From Diplocarpon mali (taxonomy: Eukaryota; Ascomycota; Leotiomycetes; Helotiales; Drepanopezizaceae): a DNA stretch of 64,000 nucleotides. A program made the translations under genes and the position numbers. The notes under the pieces are model-generated. The model searched no databases, was not told the DNA's origin, and saw nothing but the letters and a program-made list of their open reading frames with translations. This document shows, piece by piece, positions 11,451 through 23,495 of this stretch. The stretch spans positions 86,963 through 150,962 of the forward strand of contig JAENRP010000018.1 of NCBI GenBank assembly GCA_024741835.1. The letters run 5' to 3'. Numbering within the stretch: position 1 is the stretch's first letter; each line of letters begins with the position of its first letter.

Positions 11451-12171
11451 CTGTGTGGAGAATGAAGAATTGGAAGGGAGACGTGCGAATCTGTTCTTAT
11501 ATCGAGGAAAAGAGGCTATTTAGGCGAAAATTGATGCCTTTTTTTTAAAAAAAAAAGAGGGGGGGGATGGGAGCGGGGGACTGGAATAGCAATCTAGGCG
11601 TGGACAGAGAGGAAACAAACAAACAAACACATATACTCTAATAAGTATTCTACTAAATCGCTGCTGCTGTCACTAAATTGGGATTTTATGGCGTGCCAGA
11701 GATGCGAGTGATAAGCTGACTTGGTCGAAACAGTGGCCATTTGATGAAGATCCAAGACAGCTGCCTGACTGTTGGGTGACGATGCAGGCAACTTACTCCT
11801 GGTGCGTAGCCGCAGCCAAAATCCAATAAGATCTGAGCTTCAGCGTACACATCACCCGACATATGTTGCCGAGCAATCACAGAACTCATGAGAAACTTAC
11901 ATCGCTTGATCCCGATACCTACTGGCTTCAATGCATGGCTGTATACAATACTTTTGTATCCTATCTTACACCTCCTCTTGCGCAGAAACTTTTCTCTCGC
12001 GGAGCCTCGACCCGGCCGAGAATCGCCTGGGCGCGGAGTTGCGAGCATGGTAATAAATTCCAAGGAGCCGCCGACGCCCCATGCTGCCAGTCACGATGTA
12101 GAGCAGTCCAGTCCATTACCAGGCTCTTTATGTTCTAGCATCCTTATGATTTCCTCGCTGCTGAGAATAGC
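11451..12171. other. Probable upstream exon/promoter of the small Cys gene
   Basis: Contains an A/T homopolymer run followed by a G run at 11540-11570 and an AAAC tandem near 11612. Missing first exon(s) of the minus-strand Cys-containing gene should be here. No other gene seen; the right end is the 3' flank of PUS4. Confidence 0.4.
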
Positions 12172-13843
12172 TCAGGGATGCTTATGATGCCAATCATCGA
12201 GCCACGCCTCAACCTGCGGTCCCCAGACCTTCTCGCCCTTCCCCAAATCCTCCCACTCGAGCACGTTCTGGCCTAAAGCGAAGTCGCCCTGTCTCGTTCT
12301 CTTGAGCTCAGCCATGAGTGCCGCAGATCCAACAGCAGTGCCGAGGTCGTGACAGAGTGAGCGGACGTAGAAGCCAGAGGTGACCGTCATGCGGAGTCTG
12401 ACTGCTGGAGGGCCCTTGGCTAGGGGATCGGATGCGGGAGTGGCGGAAGGAGAAGCAAGGCCACCGGACATTATAGCTGTGTCGGCTGTGGCTGGGGAAG
12501 GAGCCTTGCGCTGATGCTTGGAGGCTGGACGCTCGTGGACGAGATCGTCTTGGTCGTCGCTAAGTTTGCGCTTTTGGGACTCGAAGTCTGAGAGTGCGAT
12601 TGCTTCGGCCCCGGGGATCTCAGCCTGTTTATTTTCTTCAACAATAGGCTGGGAAGAGTCGATAACAATCCCGGCTCGCTTAGATGAGTGAAGACTGTTG
12701 GCATCTTGACCAGCCTCGATTCCTGCTTCAGTGACTGCCTCTGTGGTCTCCACCAAAGGTATATCAGAGCCACTTCTCTCCCCTCCAACTATTCCCTCAG
12801 TATTTCCAACAATGCCGTCAGGTTGAGATCTGCCAGCGCCACCCTCCATTACTTCTCCATTCGATATTTCAGAGTTGATGTGACGTCCGACTACTGAAAC
12901 GTCATCGCCGACAGCACCCTTCTCCTCACCATCAACCGCTTCCTTGGACGGGAGTTCTGTTTCGGGAGATTGGGTCAAGCCAGCGCTCTCGATGTTTTCC
13001 GCCTGACTGCGAGGGGATGCGGGCCCAGACTCTGCTCTTTCCCCTGCTCTCTTCGAGGCACCCGGGACTGCATTACCCAGATCCCATAATCTGTTGGCGA
13101 CATTGATCTCGGCATGCCCAGCTTCGTCCGTTGGAGCAACATGCTCGTGCGTACCACCCTCCATCCACTCAACCAGCTCTAGATCCAATACCTCAACGGG
13201 CCTTCTCTCAATCTGTCTTGGAATTTCCTTTCCTTCTCTGGCATATTCGTATAATGGCTTACCGTTCATCTTCAATGCCGAGAACAGTGGAGGCAGTTGC
13301 ATGAACTTCCCCCGAAACTGGTCCAGTGCTTCCTCGACCATCTCCCTGGTGATGTGGGCATGGGGTGCGCGCTTCAGGACCTTGCCGACGCGGTCGTAGC
13401 TATCAGTGCTGGTGCCGAACAGGACAACAGTCTCGTACACCTTCGTACAGGCCAAGAAGTCCTGGAGCGCCTTTGTTCCCGTCCCTACTCCAGCAATCAA
13501 AACACCAGTCGCAAGCGGATCGAGAGTTCCCCCATGACCAATCTTCACCTGGATGCGCTTGTCCCTCCGCCGTACGCGTTGGTTGTGGGCTTCCCGCTGT
13601 CGCTTTTCTATCTCTCCCCTCATCCATGGCGCAAACAATTCCGAGGGATTGAAGTGGCGCTGCAGGTCTCGCAGGGCCTGGGCTGAGGAGATGCCCGAAG
13701 GTTTGTGGACGGCTGCAGTCCTGTTAGCATTTGCTCCCTCTCCCTGCCGAGTCGCAGTTCTCCTCCCCCAGATTCTACTCACCAAACACGCCTTCCATAA
13801 TCTTCTTGGGCGTCATCCTCCTGAAAAACCCTTTGCTAGACAT
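12172..13843 (-). CDS. PUS4: tRNA pseudouridine-55 synthase (TruB/Pus4 family)
   Basis: Makes pseudouridine 55 in the T-loop of tRNAs, in nucleus and mitochondria in yeast. Exon 1 13783-13843, intron 13713-13782 (70 bp, GTGAGT...GCTAAC...CAG), exon 2 12172-13712; 533 residues. Motifs: GVFAVHKPSGISSAQALRDL near residue 18, the TruB catalytic motif GHGGTLDPLATGVL with the nucleophile Asp at about residue 85, YETVVLFGTSTDSYD, and LPPLFSALKMNGKPLYEYAR. A long acidic, low-complexity insert (roughly residues 230-430) separates these from the conserved C-terminal SGFYVRSLCHDLG motif; such inserts are common in fungal Pus4. Two in-frame starts exist, 13843 and 13816; the second (MTPKKIMEGVF) may be the true one. 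Divergent from the 14.25 kb gene across about 400 bp. Confidence 0.93.
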
Positions 13844-14249
13844 TCGCCTGGCCCCCCAAATATGTAAGCGCTACTTGTGGGGAAAATTTTCAACTATGAT
13901 GCCAAATCAGCAGCGGCACCTTAACCGTCTCAAGTCAGCTTCTCACCTCTTTGGGTAAGGTGAGAAGAGGCGGCGCTAAGATAAGGATCTTCGGCTTATC
14001 TTTGGCTGTCCTCAGGCGTTAAAGCTAGTGTCACGAGTCGCTTAGTGGTTTACTATTCCCTAAGTAGCCTAGCGTGAAATCTCCTCGCACAAACCTCCCC
14101 GCGCGAGTTGAGAACTTCTCCAAACCCCACACTCCGCAACAACTAAACTCCGAGATTCCGGTAATTCCTCTCATTGGCCCCACAGCCGAGCCCCTATTCA
14201 CGACATCGCGTCGCTAAGGTAGTCATCAAACCCCTCGAGTCCTCTTAAC
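13844..14249. promoter_or_regulatory. Bidirectional promoter region PUS4 / 14.25-kb gene
   Basis: Divergent start codons are 406 bp apart (from 13843 and to 14250). The right half is CT-rich on the plus strand before the ATG. A near-palindromic TTAGCG/CTAAG block lies around 13970-14000. No factor-binding site is claimed. Confidence 0.5.
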
Positions 14250-16265
14250 ATGGCTCCTCTCCGTTCCACTCGTCGAAGCCGTCCCCCGGGTCGTGGCCGT
14301 TCTAACGTCCACGCTCGCGCATCGTCGGTCGAGAGTGCGGACTCAACCTACGAGGAAGCCTGCCTCGCGCTCGCCACTGTCAACACAAAAGCAGGTACAG
14401 GTACAGGTACGGCCGAGGTCCTTCGGGAGTCCGCAGTCGTGAAGCGCTTCAAGGGCACCGATACCGACCTCGCTCCCCAGATTCTGTTATCTAAGGCCAC
14501 AGCCACTGTCGAGGGCCCCGGCGGATCAAGAGTTATCGAAAACCTGCTCGTCGAAGCCAACAAGCCAAGCTCGACTGCCACGGTTGTGGGAGTCGCGTCG
14601 GTAGACCAGGAGTACCAGGACAGACGTAAGTTCACTCTCCTCGTGACATTTTGGGCAAGCCTACTCATCCTTCCTTAGTGGTCAAGCTCGCTGATGACTC
14701 GACCGATCTGAACCACTCGAAGATCGTGTTGAACTCGCTCAAAGGCTACAGCATCAGCGAAGGTCCGTGGGCCTTGTGGGTCTTGTCAGATGGTGGTTGG
14801 TTCGAGCCGCAGCCTCATGAGGAGTATCGATCGACCTACGATCGCATGTTGATGGCCATTGGAATCATCTATGAGATCCAGGATGTGTATATTGGCAAGC
14901 GCACCAACCCTGCTTTCCGGGCCAGCCCTGATGACGAAATTGCCGCCATCATTGAGCGAGTGAGTAAAAATACCTCAAGACCAAACATAGTCGCTGATAA
15001 TTCTTAGTTCGTCGGTCAAAAGGTTGGCACAGGTATGACATTTGGCCAGGCTGTCGAGGTTCTCCGCGAACATGCGGATGTCATCATCAGCCAGACCGAA
15101 AAGACAGAGCTTGAGATGAGAGAGACTCGGCCTAAATTCGGCGCCTTGACTACCAGCCACTTCTACAAATGGGCCAAGGCCGGCCTCCCCGATCTCCACC
15201 CCGCCCTGGTGTTGCAAATCCTTGACCCGTTTATGCGAGAGCCAGAGTCCACAGCATCCGACCAGTCTGCGCATGACTATGATCTCAGATCGTCTCTCAC
15301 GTCCACCGACTCGGAAGATCCCGCATCGCCTCTTACGGCTGATGACTTGCAAAAGCCCGAGTCGTCTTCTGCACCCCCTGAAGCCATGCGTATGACGAAG
15401 CCCTACTATGGCACCTACGAGAGTAAACAGTACCCCAAAGGTGTACCGAAGTGTCTTCATTTCGTCGAAGCTGCTCTATCTATCGTATTTCACGCCCCGG
15501 GGAACAGAGTCAAACGCCAAGAGTGCGTGACTTTCAAGTCGTTGGTCACGGCACTGTACCGTGACTACAGCTTCCAATGGCGCCACATGGCACAAGTGCT
15601 TTTGATGACATTCTCTGACGATCTCATTGCCAGACTGGTTGTCGAGCCCGAATGGGTTGATTCGAAGCTCGTGGAGGGCCTCCGTGATATCAGCAAGGAA
15701 GGTGGCAAGAGCCCGGTCGAGATCATCTACGATCAGATACTCAAGAAAACAGGTGTTACCGAAAGCAAAGATGGTCGGAAGGAACTCGAACAGATCAAGT
15801 TGAGTGGATGGAAGATTTCGCGTCGCAGTCAGATGAAGATTGACCCGTCCAAGCGGAGCTCAAAGGCCCCGAAGCGTAAGTCGATGAGGAAGCCAACACA
15901 CATCCCTCTCATATCTACAAATGCTGCTGCTGCTGCCGCCGCCGCTGCTGCTCTCCGCGCTCCCGCCCGCTCACCGGTTCTGCCTCCGCACGTTGACCCT
16001 GCTCTCTACTCCCCGTCCCTTGCCGACTCTGAGTATGAGCGCATGCCAGTAAGTCTCCGCTGCTCCCCTACATCGTACCACACTCATGATACTAACTTGA
16101 CTGCAGGCTGTCGAGGTCACCGAGACCCTCTTGGCTCGGGTCTCCGGTATCCAGCGTGAGCTTGACGGCGACGACACTCAGATTGCAGACGAGGATGAGG
16201 ACGAGGACGAAGACGAGGACGAGGACAGCCTGTTCATGCCAATCAAGCGTGCTCGTCGTCATTAG
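14250..16265 (+). CDS. Conserved fungal protein of unknown function, acidic C-terminus
   Basis: Exons 14250-14625, 14679-14959, 15008-16048 and 16107-16265, all GT-AG (53, 48 and 58 bp), give 618 residues. The head is Arg/Ser-rich and basic. A central globular part includes GYSISEGPWALWVLSDGGWF, YDRMLMAIGIIYEIQDVYI, a helical FGQAVEVLREHADVIISQTE and SHFYKWAKAGLPDL. A further helical part has CLHFVEAALSIVF and QWRHMAQVLLMTF. Then come a basic Lys/Ser/Arg stretch resembling a nuclear localisation signal, a run of Ala (GCTGCTGCT codons) and a terminal run of alternating Asp/Glu followed by KRARRH. The layout suggests a nuclear or chromatin-associated protein, but I do not recognise the family. 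Splicing is well supported because each junction restores one long frame. Confidence 0.85.
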
Positions 16266-19239
16266 CATCTCGCGCGTCTGGCTCACCTGAATCCCATTTT
16301 TTCTTACAACCGGCACGGGAGCATTCGGAGGACGGCGCCATCGCTTCGCCACGGGGCGTTCTACGAGGGTACACATTTCGTCTATTTCAGGAAGGGTTCT
16401 GGCGTATATGACGACCGGCTGGATGAGATCACACACATGCATGCATCGCTGACAGGGTTTGGGGGAGTCTGCTCGCGTTCGGACCTTTGTATCACAGAAT
16501 AAAAGCCTCGTATCTGTGCAAAGCGAAATAAAAAAAATTGTTCTCGGAACGAAAAGTTCTCCCGCGGCTGAATTTGACCAGTGACTTGACATTTCCCGAA
16601 CCCGATCCTTGCCGTGAGAAAGAGGAACGGTAAGTCCCCTTCTGAGTAGCTTGCATCCGACAACGAGATCAGAGCCTACCTTTTATAAACAAGAGAGCAG
16701 GGGAAGTTAGTCGCGACCTTCAACAGTCGAAGAGGGCCCGATGTCATGAATACGTCGCGACTAACACAACGATGGGCTGGAGGCAGACATGCACCCCTCC
16801 AGCACGCAGCATGACAATGTTAGCAAGGCACATATCTCGCCAGGGCCACCGGGTCAGCCCACTTCTACCTATTCCCATTCGCTTGCGTGTCTGTGTGTTT
16901 TGGTGGGTGTATAAAGGCGCAAGAGGAGCGCCAGCTTGTGGAGTATCAGAGCTGACCAGAGAGACAACCAGGAGAAGTCGAAGCAAGAGCAAAAGCTAGA
17001 GTAGAGTAAGGAGCAGAAAGCTGGTATGTATATGTGCGTATATGTATATTTATGCTCACCATTCGAGCTGTCGGAAAGATTGTCCCTAATCTGATCCAGT
17101 CTTGCTGCTGCTGCCGAGTCTCTGATTTCAGCCCCAATCTAACCTCAACCTCAACCTCCTCAGACATCGTCTCCGGATGAGAACTCAGATCTGAATTCTG
17201 CCTGGCTCCACCTCACCGAGCCTCACCTCGTCTCGCCTCTACCTTCGATCCACACCCGGCCATCTGATCTCGTCCGCTCTAGCCTCCCTCACTCTCCTCT
17301 CCTCTCCTGTTCATCCGAGATAGACGGTGCTTGCGAAACAACACATGCCGGTCCTACTCCTCTCGAAATCGACCCTCCCCGCCCTCTTTTGAATCCCAGG
17401 CATCATCGCCGTTCCTCCTCTCCCCCTTCACTTTCGCGCTATCCAGCTACAACCCCATCCCGTCTCAACCTACACCCCTCCCTCCCTTCAAGTTCGAGCC
17501 CCCTCGACCCCGGTGTACTCCATTCGACGCGCCGCCACCACCGCCACCACACCTCCGACATTCCTACACCCTCCATTCTCATCCCAATCCTCACAAGAGA
17601 ACCCCACAGACCCTCACTCACCCCAGAACTCCCCCACCCCCAAGATCAAAGCCTCAAACCCACGCCAAAACCCTCCAGGCTTCAGGTTTGGCAAGCCCAA
17701 ACACCCCTCCGGATCGGGGGCCGGTCTCGATGGGCAGGGCACAGCGGCACGCCCTAATCATTCCCGAGGGGAAGCGGCTTGCGGACTCGAAGTCGGACTC
17801 ATGGTCAGGAACGACGTGACCTCGTGCCGACGACACCCTGCAGCCTGTGAAGGAGTTGACCGAGGCCGAGGCCGAGCCAGAGTGAGGTAGATACCAGAGA
17901 TGCACACCCGCCGACATCCCGCGAGCCAGCGAGGCATTGTTCGTCCCCGCGTCCCCGAGACCTCTACTCCCCAGGTGTTGCTCACAATCGAACCCACGAC
18001 CCCTCGACCCTCAACCCTGAAACTCAACCGCAGAGTTAGTCCCCGTCACCAAGGTCCCGGACCAGCACAGATAGAAAACGGCAAGATGAAAACCACAACC
18101 GCGAGGAGCTACGAAGGCAAGAAGCATGAGCCGCCTAGCAGGTTTGATAGAACCAGAGGGCTGCGCTTACGCATACGTATCATCATAAGTACGCGGCGAA
18201 AGACAACAGAAAGATCGAGACGAAGCAGGGAGCCAGAGCACCAAAGCTCCAATGTCACTCGGCGGCTCACCAGTCACTCCCTGTAACACAAGCCACCACC
18301 ACAGCAGCAACAGGGCACCGAGGGACGGAAGATAACGACCTGTGAAATCCATGGTATTCAACAGCCTCGCAAGCAAGAAAGCCTCAGGTCCGGTCCAGTC
18401 CCTATCATCGAATAATTCATACACACAACTCTCCATCTTCTCCCGGCCATCTCTGCCGTCCTCTGACTACAGTGGGTTTCACCGTCCTCGGCCCCCTCCT
18501 TTCACCTATTAGAATTTTCACTTGTCTTCTGACATCCCATCCCATCACTCCTGAGAGCCGCAGCCGGCTCCCGAAAATATCCTTCGCTCATATGCTATGC
18601 TTCCAAGTACGTCGTCCAAGGTGCGGTTGTAGAGATTCGCATATCCATATCCATATCCATTGCATCCTTCCAAACTTCCCGCCCCGAGAGATACGGAGGC
18701 GGTACCCTGAGGCAGCTAGCGCAGCGACCTTTCCAAGCGAGCAAAAGATAACGACAGCCCCAACGAAAGGGCCGCGCAAGCCATGAGCGGTGATCGACAG
18801 GAACGGGTGCCTCCTTCGCAAGTCACCGCCCGAGGGACGGAGAACGAGCACCGTTAAACGCAGCACCCGACGGGTGCCGCTGGCTTGGTGGGGGGGGTGC
18901 ACTCGTTGCGGCTGAAGGAGGGGACAAAAGGAAAAACAAGGCTCAGTAAGACAAATGGAATATGTTGCGGCAAACTATTGAAATAACTTGATTGAATGAA
19001 TGAACGCCTCCCGATATGCAGACTTGATGGTCGTTTTGTTCGTGAATTGAGTCCCACAATGTGGATTCGCTATCGTTTTCCGTGCATTTGGATGCAATGC
19101 CGCCCAGGTGGCAGTTGTGGGGTGTTGACATCCAGAAATTCGTCCGTTCCTTCTCACCCGACCTCAAGCCAGATCCCAAGTACCCCCCTCTCTGGAATCA
19201 GAAACACGTCGAGGGCGAGGTACCGTGCCCCAAGAGTTA
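16266..19239. other. Three-kilobase gene-poor stretch, CT-rich leader-like block
   Basis: Lies between two convergent genes. 17100-17700 is strongly C/T-rich on the plus strand, like a fungal 5' leader, and gives a Pro-rich frame (17331-17819) that looks compositional. A 61-codon minus frame (18352 down) starts MDFTGRYLPSLGALLLLWWW and could be a small secreted peptide, but nothing else supports it. 18640-18662 carries a CATATC tandem. A non-coding or short-peptide transcript is possible. Confidence 0.35.
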
Positions 19240-21180
19240 CTATTGCGAGGCCGCAACGCACCAATGTCTGTGGAACACCCAAGCACTCTTCTGGCATTCT
19301 TTGCTGCAGTATTTCGTCCTCCGGCATCTGCGGCACTTGGCGAATTGCCTGGTGAACTCCTCCCACTTCCCGCACTGGTAGTATGCACATTGTCTGATCC
19401 CGCCACGGCTGTCGTCCTTGCGGCACAGATTTCGCATCACAACACCTGCCCAGTACTGCATGTCCTGGCTGTGGTGTCTGACGGTGAACTTTTCGACGAG
19501 AGGGAAGATGTTGAAGTCGTCTGGAAGGAGGTACTCCTCCTCCTCGGAATCGCAGGCGGGTGTCGAGCATGCAGGGGATGACGAAGAGGATGGGGAGAAG
19601 GCGTGGGCATCTTCGTCGAGCAGATGGAGTTCGGAGCCAATCTTGAGCTTGGGGACGAGATGAGATCGTTGGAAGTATGATCGGAGGTTGCAGTATTTCG
19701 AAACGTAAGCGAGGAGTTGCAGTGACATGAGAACATCTTCATCCCTCGGCATTGCTGCCAGGACCTGACCGTTGGTGGGGGTTGGTCGGTCAAAGAGATA
19801 TCGAGGGATGGTCGTGTTCGGCAGCACCGGAGGAGCATGCGCGGCGGGAGGTTGTGCGGGAGACAGGCCCATGGCTGGTCCCGTCGGCGTGGCAGCCTCG
19901 TTGATCAAGCTCCCATCGATGGCAGAGCGATGGGTAATGTTGAAAGTGCCTGCGTCTTGTGCCTCCGAGACGGTCGGGTTCGCCAGTCCTAGCGTAGTCT
20001 CGACAGCGGTGAGCATGCTGTCGTTCTCATCAATGCTGATGTCCTGGATATTCACCGCCGATTGGATATCCCCCGCGTCGAGTCCCGACATCTCCGGCTC
20101 TCCGGATTCGTCAGATGCCATGCTGTCAGCGTGGGGATCCTCCGACTCTCCCACCAGGGAGGCTTGGTGGCGGATGGATGGTCGCCTCCTTGACCGAACG
20201 GCCTGTGCTGCCAGTGATGTGGGGCGCACGGTCGGTGATCGCATCTGAACCGGAGGAAGAGGAGTCGTCGGTGATTCGGGCTGCGATGTGACACCGGTGT
20301 GGAATCCAGGAACCATCGATGGCAGACGATCAACGTCGCGGACAGGTCTGAGGCTGAACCCGTCAGCTGCGTCCATCGAAGGGACTGCGGTCGCCAGGGG
20401 CTGCATGTTGTGTCGGGTCGGGGGCAAGAAGTGCTGTCTGTCATTCGGCCCTCTGTGGGGATGATGGTGATGGTGGTGGTGGTGGTGGTGATGGTGGTGT
20501 CTGTGAACAGAGAATGTAGTCCTCTCGGGTGGAGATGTGAGGGCGAATTGGGGCCCAGTTGGGGTCGTGTCCATGGCGTCTGACGCAGTCATCAAGGGGC
20601 CCGGGGTGAAGTTGGCCGGAATTGCGATGGACGGCGGGGGGGGCTGTCGTCGCGAAGCTCGATATTCCGTATCGAACCGAGAAGCCCGGTTCCCGAATGA
20701 AGCCCCTTTGTGAGAGCGGCTGTGTTCGTTGCTCCGCGACGAAGAATGCAGACTCTGCTCTTGGGCCTTTTTGGCCTCCTCTGCCTTCTCCCGACACCTG
20801 TCCACGACTTTGATGTAGTTGTCGAGTATCGTAGCAATGACAGGAACCATATCTGCTTCCACCACCCTCGTTCGGACATTCTCCGAACCTCGGACCCCAA
20901 TACTGACCACACATTGGAATGCCAAGTTCCACTTCCACATATCCATCATGTCCTTACTCCTCCCGGCCTTGAGAAGGCACACCAGTCTCTCGACGCCTCC
21001 ATCGACCGTCAGGATGTCCCTTATCCGTGCCGATGAGGTTGTGAGGTATGCGAGGTGGTTGAGCGAATTGATCAGTGGCAGGGTGGATGTGCAATCAAGC
21101 GCTCGTCGATCGTACAAGGCGGTGGTGATGCCCACCGATGCCTTATTGACATTCGGGATGCTGAAGTTGACTTCTCTCAT
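19240..21180 (-). CDS. samB: MYND-type zinc finger protein SamB / MUB1
   Basis: Intronless 646-residue frame. The N-terminus (MREVNFSIPNVNKASVGITT, then DRRALDCTSTLPLINSLNHL) is the highly conserved armadillo-like part of the samB/Mub1 family. The MYND finger is at the C-terminus, from about residue 598, with the Cys pairs CAYYQC, CRRC, CSKEC and final HxxxHWC. Aspergillus samB controls conidiophore morphology; yeast Mub1 is the partner of the Ubr2 ubiquitin ligase for Rpn4 turnover. The middle is Pro/Ser-rich and disordered and holds a run of about 14 His (encoded by CAC/CAT triplets, 20460-20505), an expandable microsatellite. Length is close to the family's. Confidence 0.95.
   Translation of the reverse strand: MREVNFSIPNVNKASVGITTALYDRRALDCTSTLPLINSLNHLAYLTTSSARIRDILTVDGGVERLVCLLKAGRSKDMMDMWKWNLAFQCVVSIGVRGSENVRTRVVEADMVPVIATILDNYIKVVDRCREKAEEAKKAQEQSLHSSSRSNEHSRSHKGASFGNRASRFDTEYRASRRQPPPPSIAIPANFTPGPLMTASDAMDTTPTGPQFALTSPPERTTFSVHRHHHHHHHHHHHHHPHRGPNDRQHFLPPTRHNMQPLATAVPSMDAADGFSLRPVRDVDRLPSMVPGFHTGVTSQPESPTTPLPPVQMRSPTVRPTSLAAQAVRSRRRPSIRHQASLVGESEDPHADSMASDESGEPEMSGLDAGDIQSAVNIQDISIDENDSMLTAVETTLGLANPTVSEAQDAGTFNITHRSAIDGSLINEAATPTGPAMGLSPAQPPAAHAPPVLPNTTIPRYLFDRPTPTNGQVLAAMPRDEDVLMSLQLLAYVSKYCNLRSYFQRSHLVPKLKIGSELHLLDEDAHAFSPSSSSSPACSTPACDSEEEEYLLPDDFNIFPLVEKFTVRHHSQDMQYWAGVVMRNLCRKDDSRGGIRQCAYYQCGKWEEFTRQFAKCRRCRRTKYCSKECQKSAWVFHRHWCVAASQ
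20459..20505 (-). repeat. samB: His-coding trinucleotide microsatellite in samB
   Basis: On the plus strand this is a run of gat/ggt triplets, read on the minus strand as a polyhistidine tract. It is in a disordered linker and is likely length-variable between strains. Confidence 0.85.
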
Positions 21181-21826
21181 GATGGGTGTTGTTGACCCGC
21201 TCGTCGTGGAGGATGAAGGGGTGGTTTTGTCGAGCAGAAATCTGCCGTCTTACCCACGCAGAGTGTAGAGATTCACCGGCGACGCAGATGCAGCTTGCTG
21301 AGAGGGCCTCGATGAAGAAATCTGGATGGCGACGTATTCTCAATGCAGGTTGTGATGGGTTCGCAGAACGGGGGCCGGAAAGGGGGATCGTTGTCGGATG
21401 TCGCGAGCCTTGGGACACGGAAGGGTATCAGCAGTGGAATGATCTGATCGTACCAACGGCCGTCAGGTCTCAAGCACGATACATAGGTCGGTTTGGTAGG
21501 TACGGACGGACCAGGACTCGAGTCGATAGGAAACCGATGCGGCTCAGAGGAAGAGGGGATGGGAGGAGGGAGGCGATTCGAGGGGGTGGGAGAGGCCTCG
21601 AGGGTTGTATTGTGTGTTGAATTGTGTTGGATGAGAGGTTAAGCGGGTCGCAGATGTTTTGCTTCCTCCTTGGATCTCCTTCACTCTGGGGCGTCTGAGA
21701 CTGGGGAGGAGATACTCGCAGGCGCAGAAATATCACCTGCCGAAGACACAGTCGACGATGGCAGACAATGAAATGGTGATTGTCCAAGTCGTATCGATGA
21801 TGTTGAGGTCAGACAGTTCTGGAACT

Positions 21827-21951
21827 NNNNNNNNNNNNNNNNNNNNNNNNNNNNNNNNNNNNNNNNNNNNNNNNNNNNNNNNNNNNNNNNNNNNNNNNNN
21901 NNNNNNNNNNNNNNNNNNNNNNNNNNNNNNNNNNNNNNNNNNNNNNNNNNN
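21827..21951. other. Assembly gap (125 N)
   Basis: Run of N. It lies in the upstream region of samB, so the promoter or leader sequence is incomplete. Confidence 0.99.
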
Positions 21952-22356
21952 ACGGGGGGGCGGCTGGTCTAGGCTGGGGTTGGGTTGGCGTGGAGCGGGT
22001 GGGCCGCTTTGATTGCCGGCGAAATTGGAGGGAGGCGCGCTTAATTCTTGCACCGAGGAAGGATGGACAGATGGATGCAAGCGATGGGTTCCGCAATCTC
22101 TCAACCGCGCCGCATGTATGAAGATGTGTCTTCATGTGGTTATGTAGCTGCTATGTTTGCATGGTTTGAGCAGGCCGAGGTGGCGGGGGCCAGCAAGCTG
22201 TGTGCAGAGGCAAAAGCAGCACGGAATCAAAAGCTGCTGTCAGCGCGTGTTGGGTCCTGGTAGGACAATGAATGCCATGGGGGCGTGGAAAGGAGATGAG
22301 GGGCGGGGAGAGGAGAGGAGACAAGACAGCCGGAGACAGGAGACAAGTCAACAAGA

Positions 22357-22387
22357 GAGCAGAGCAGAGCAGAGCAGAGCAGAGCCG
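22357..22387. repeat. Pentanucleotide (AGAGC)n microsatellite
   Basis: About six tandem copies of agagc/gcaga. Another CAG trinucleotide run lies at 22527-22545. Confidence 0.9.
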
Positions 22388-23419
22388 CGCAGATGCAGCG
22401 AGAAAGAGAGCTATCAAAGGCTCCACACTGGCAGAGGGGACGGTTAATTCCAATGAATAGATCGGTAGCAGCTGGAGTTGACCTCACGTGCATGGGGCCC
22501 AGATCTCGACTTTACGAGGATGACAGCAGCAGCAGCAGCAGCAATAATCTGCAGCGGCATGAATTGCACAAGAGAGGGATCTTGCGTTCCTAATCTCTAT
22601 TTACCTACTCAGCAGCGGTCAATTGACAACCCCAACGCAATTCTTCTCCCTAGAGCTCTCTGCAGCTCTTCTACAAAAGCCTCGTCCCCTTCCAAATCCC
22701 ATCCGACCATGTTGTGACTTTTACTTTGTGCTCTTTGCCTTATGCTTTTTGCTCTTTACCTTTTGCTTTTCGCTCGGCGTTTTGTGTTTTGCCTTTCTGT
22801 TTATTTTTTGCCTTTTAGACCACTTCTTTTTTTACATTTTGGCTCTAATTTTTTCTTTTTTTGCTCTTTGCCTTTTCGCGTGCTGGAGAGAACCTTCTCG
22901 GACCAAGACTCCAGAGCCTCAGATGAGAGAGAGAGAGAGACCCGCTCCTACGGACATATATCCCGCCTGCCTGGCCTCCTGCTGGCCGACGATCCGAATC
23001 GCGTCGAGTCAGTCCGTCACGGATCACCCAAAGCGCCAGTTTGTCGTTTAGAGGAGGTCTGGAGAGCATGAGTTCAGGGACAGCGCGGCGTATAATATGA
23101 CGGGATGCATGTGGACATCCACCACCCACCTCTAGCAAGGAAGAAAGGCAGCACACCGTTCGTCCTGCATAGGTGCGTATGGATGGGTATGTTTGTTTGC
23201 CTTTATGAGTGTAGGGTATAGTCGCTGCCGCGGGCCGGTTCAAGCTGTCAGCCTCCACTGCCCGGAAGCGCAATAGGGGTCTTTTGACTGCTGCATGCCT
23301 CTTGGACTCCCGAGCCCAAGGCAGAGTCCAAGCCAAAGTCCAAGCCAGAGCCAGAGCCAGAGCCCCCCATCTGCTGGTCAAAGGTCTGAGCAAGCCTCAC
23401 CGCCGCTCTCTGCCGGGTC

Positions 23420-23495
23420 GGTGGCTTTTCAAGCCGGCCTTGGATCGCAATGCTCGTGGTGGCTATTCAAACCGGCCTTGGACCGCAATGCCACA
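23420..23495. repeat. 38-bp direct tandem duplication
   Basis: Two adjacent 38-bp units, both starting ggtggct and containing ccggccttgga.cgcaatgc, differ at a handful of positions. Just to the left (23325-23360) is an agtccaagcc/agagcc short tandem. Confidence 0.85.

Noticed and set aside
13403..13867. Several plus-strand frames opposite PUS4
   Set aside because: Antisense shadows of a well-supported pseudouridine synthase.
17331..17819. 162-codon Pro/Ser-rich frame
   Set aside because: C-rich composition alone makes such frames; a parallel frame next to it is equally open.
18167..18436. Possible small secreted peptide on the minus strand
   Set aside because: Hydrophobic start is suggestive, but there is no promoter context, no Cys pattern and no conservation evidence.
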